Assembly (NCBI GenBank): GCA_009760855.2 | Contig: WPIO01000137.1 | Coordinates: forward strand, 485,001 to 507,500 | Direction of reading: 5' to 3' | From: Cristatella mucedo | Taxonomy: Eukaryota; Bryozoa; Phylactolaemata; Cristatellidae | Length of the DNA stretch: 22,500 nt | Shown here: piece after piece, positions 22,490 to 22,500 of the stretch | Layout: the number at the start of each line of letters is the position of its first letter | Numbering within the stretch: position 1 is the stretch's first letter | Program-made: the position numbers and the translations under genes | The notes under the pieces: model-generated | What the model saw: the letters and a program-made list of their open reading frames with translations, nothing else | What the model was told of the DNA's origin: nothing | The model's database searches: none

Positions 22490-22500
22490 GTCGTTGCCGT

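Overview
The window is nuclear DNA from an animal and is rich in CpG, simple repeats and retroposons. There are no bacterial-style operons. It holds one recognisable protein-coding gene, on the minus strand, with spliceosomal introns, a TATA/Inr core promoter and an AATAAA poly(A) signal. CpG is not depleted, introns are short to moderate (169 to about 1170 bp), and the fifth zinc finger has an H-x5-C ending. I infer an invertebrate, most likely a protostome; the species cannot be named from this sequence.

Left part (1-7280): a retroposon graveyard. Three copies of one L2/CR1-type LINE 3' end lie on the minus strand (1-372, 2570-3165, 6663-7231), a different LINE 3' end lies on the plus strand (about 2000-2575), and a 230-bp tandem duplication with a near-perfect palindrome at its head lies at 1351-1811. 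A GGC/GAC-rich tract follows at 3998-4330. Stretches between these show no convincing gene.

Middle part (7280-11000): two kinds of tRNA-derived SINE (7509-7700 plus, 9113-9268 minus), a long (TC)n tract, a perfect 48-bp palindrome at 9436-9483, and a (CGG)~44 tract ending next to a perfect 18-bp-arm hairpin at 9842-9880.

Gene region (about 11000-16750, minus strand): a Blimp-1/PRDM1-type zinc-finger gene. My model has five coding exons: 16484-16341, 15221-14957, 13789-13316, 13074-12659 and 12489-11638. All intron phases agree, giving 716 aa. The last exon carries the Blimp-1 signature zinc fingers, exon 4 a CtBP-type PLDLS motif, and the C-terminus a SUMO-type VKAE motif and an acidic tail. 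No PR/SET domain is visible in the model or in the 5' flank up to 22500, and a TATA box plus a TCAGTT initiator sit just upstream of the first exon. The most interesting reading is a promoter-driven, PR-less Blimp-1 transcript or gene, comparable to the mammalian PRDM1-beta isoform but lacking the PR domain entirely.

Right part (16750-22500): CpG-rich upstream DNA with small hairpins, (TC)n and (GCC)n tracts, a TC-rich region with a 112-bp duplication (20400-21150), a perfect match to the Blimp-1 binding consensus at 20356-20366, and a minus-strand SINE at the right edge belonging to the same family as the one at 7509.
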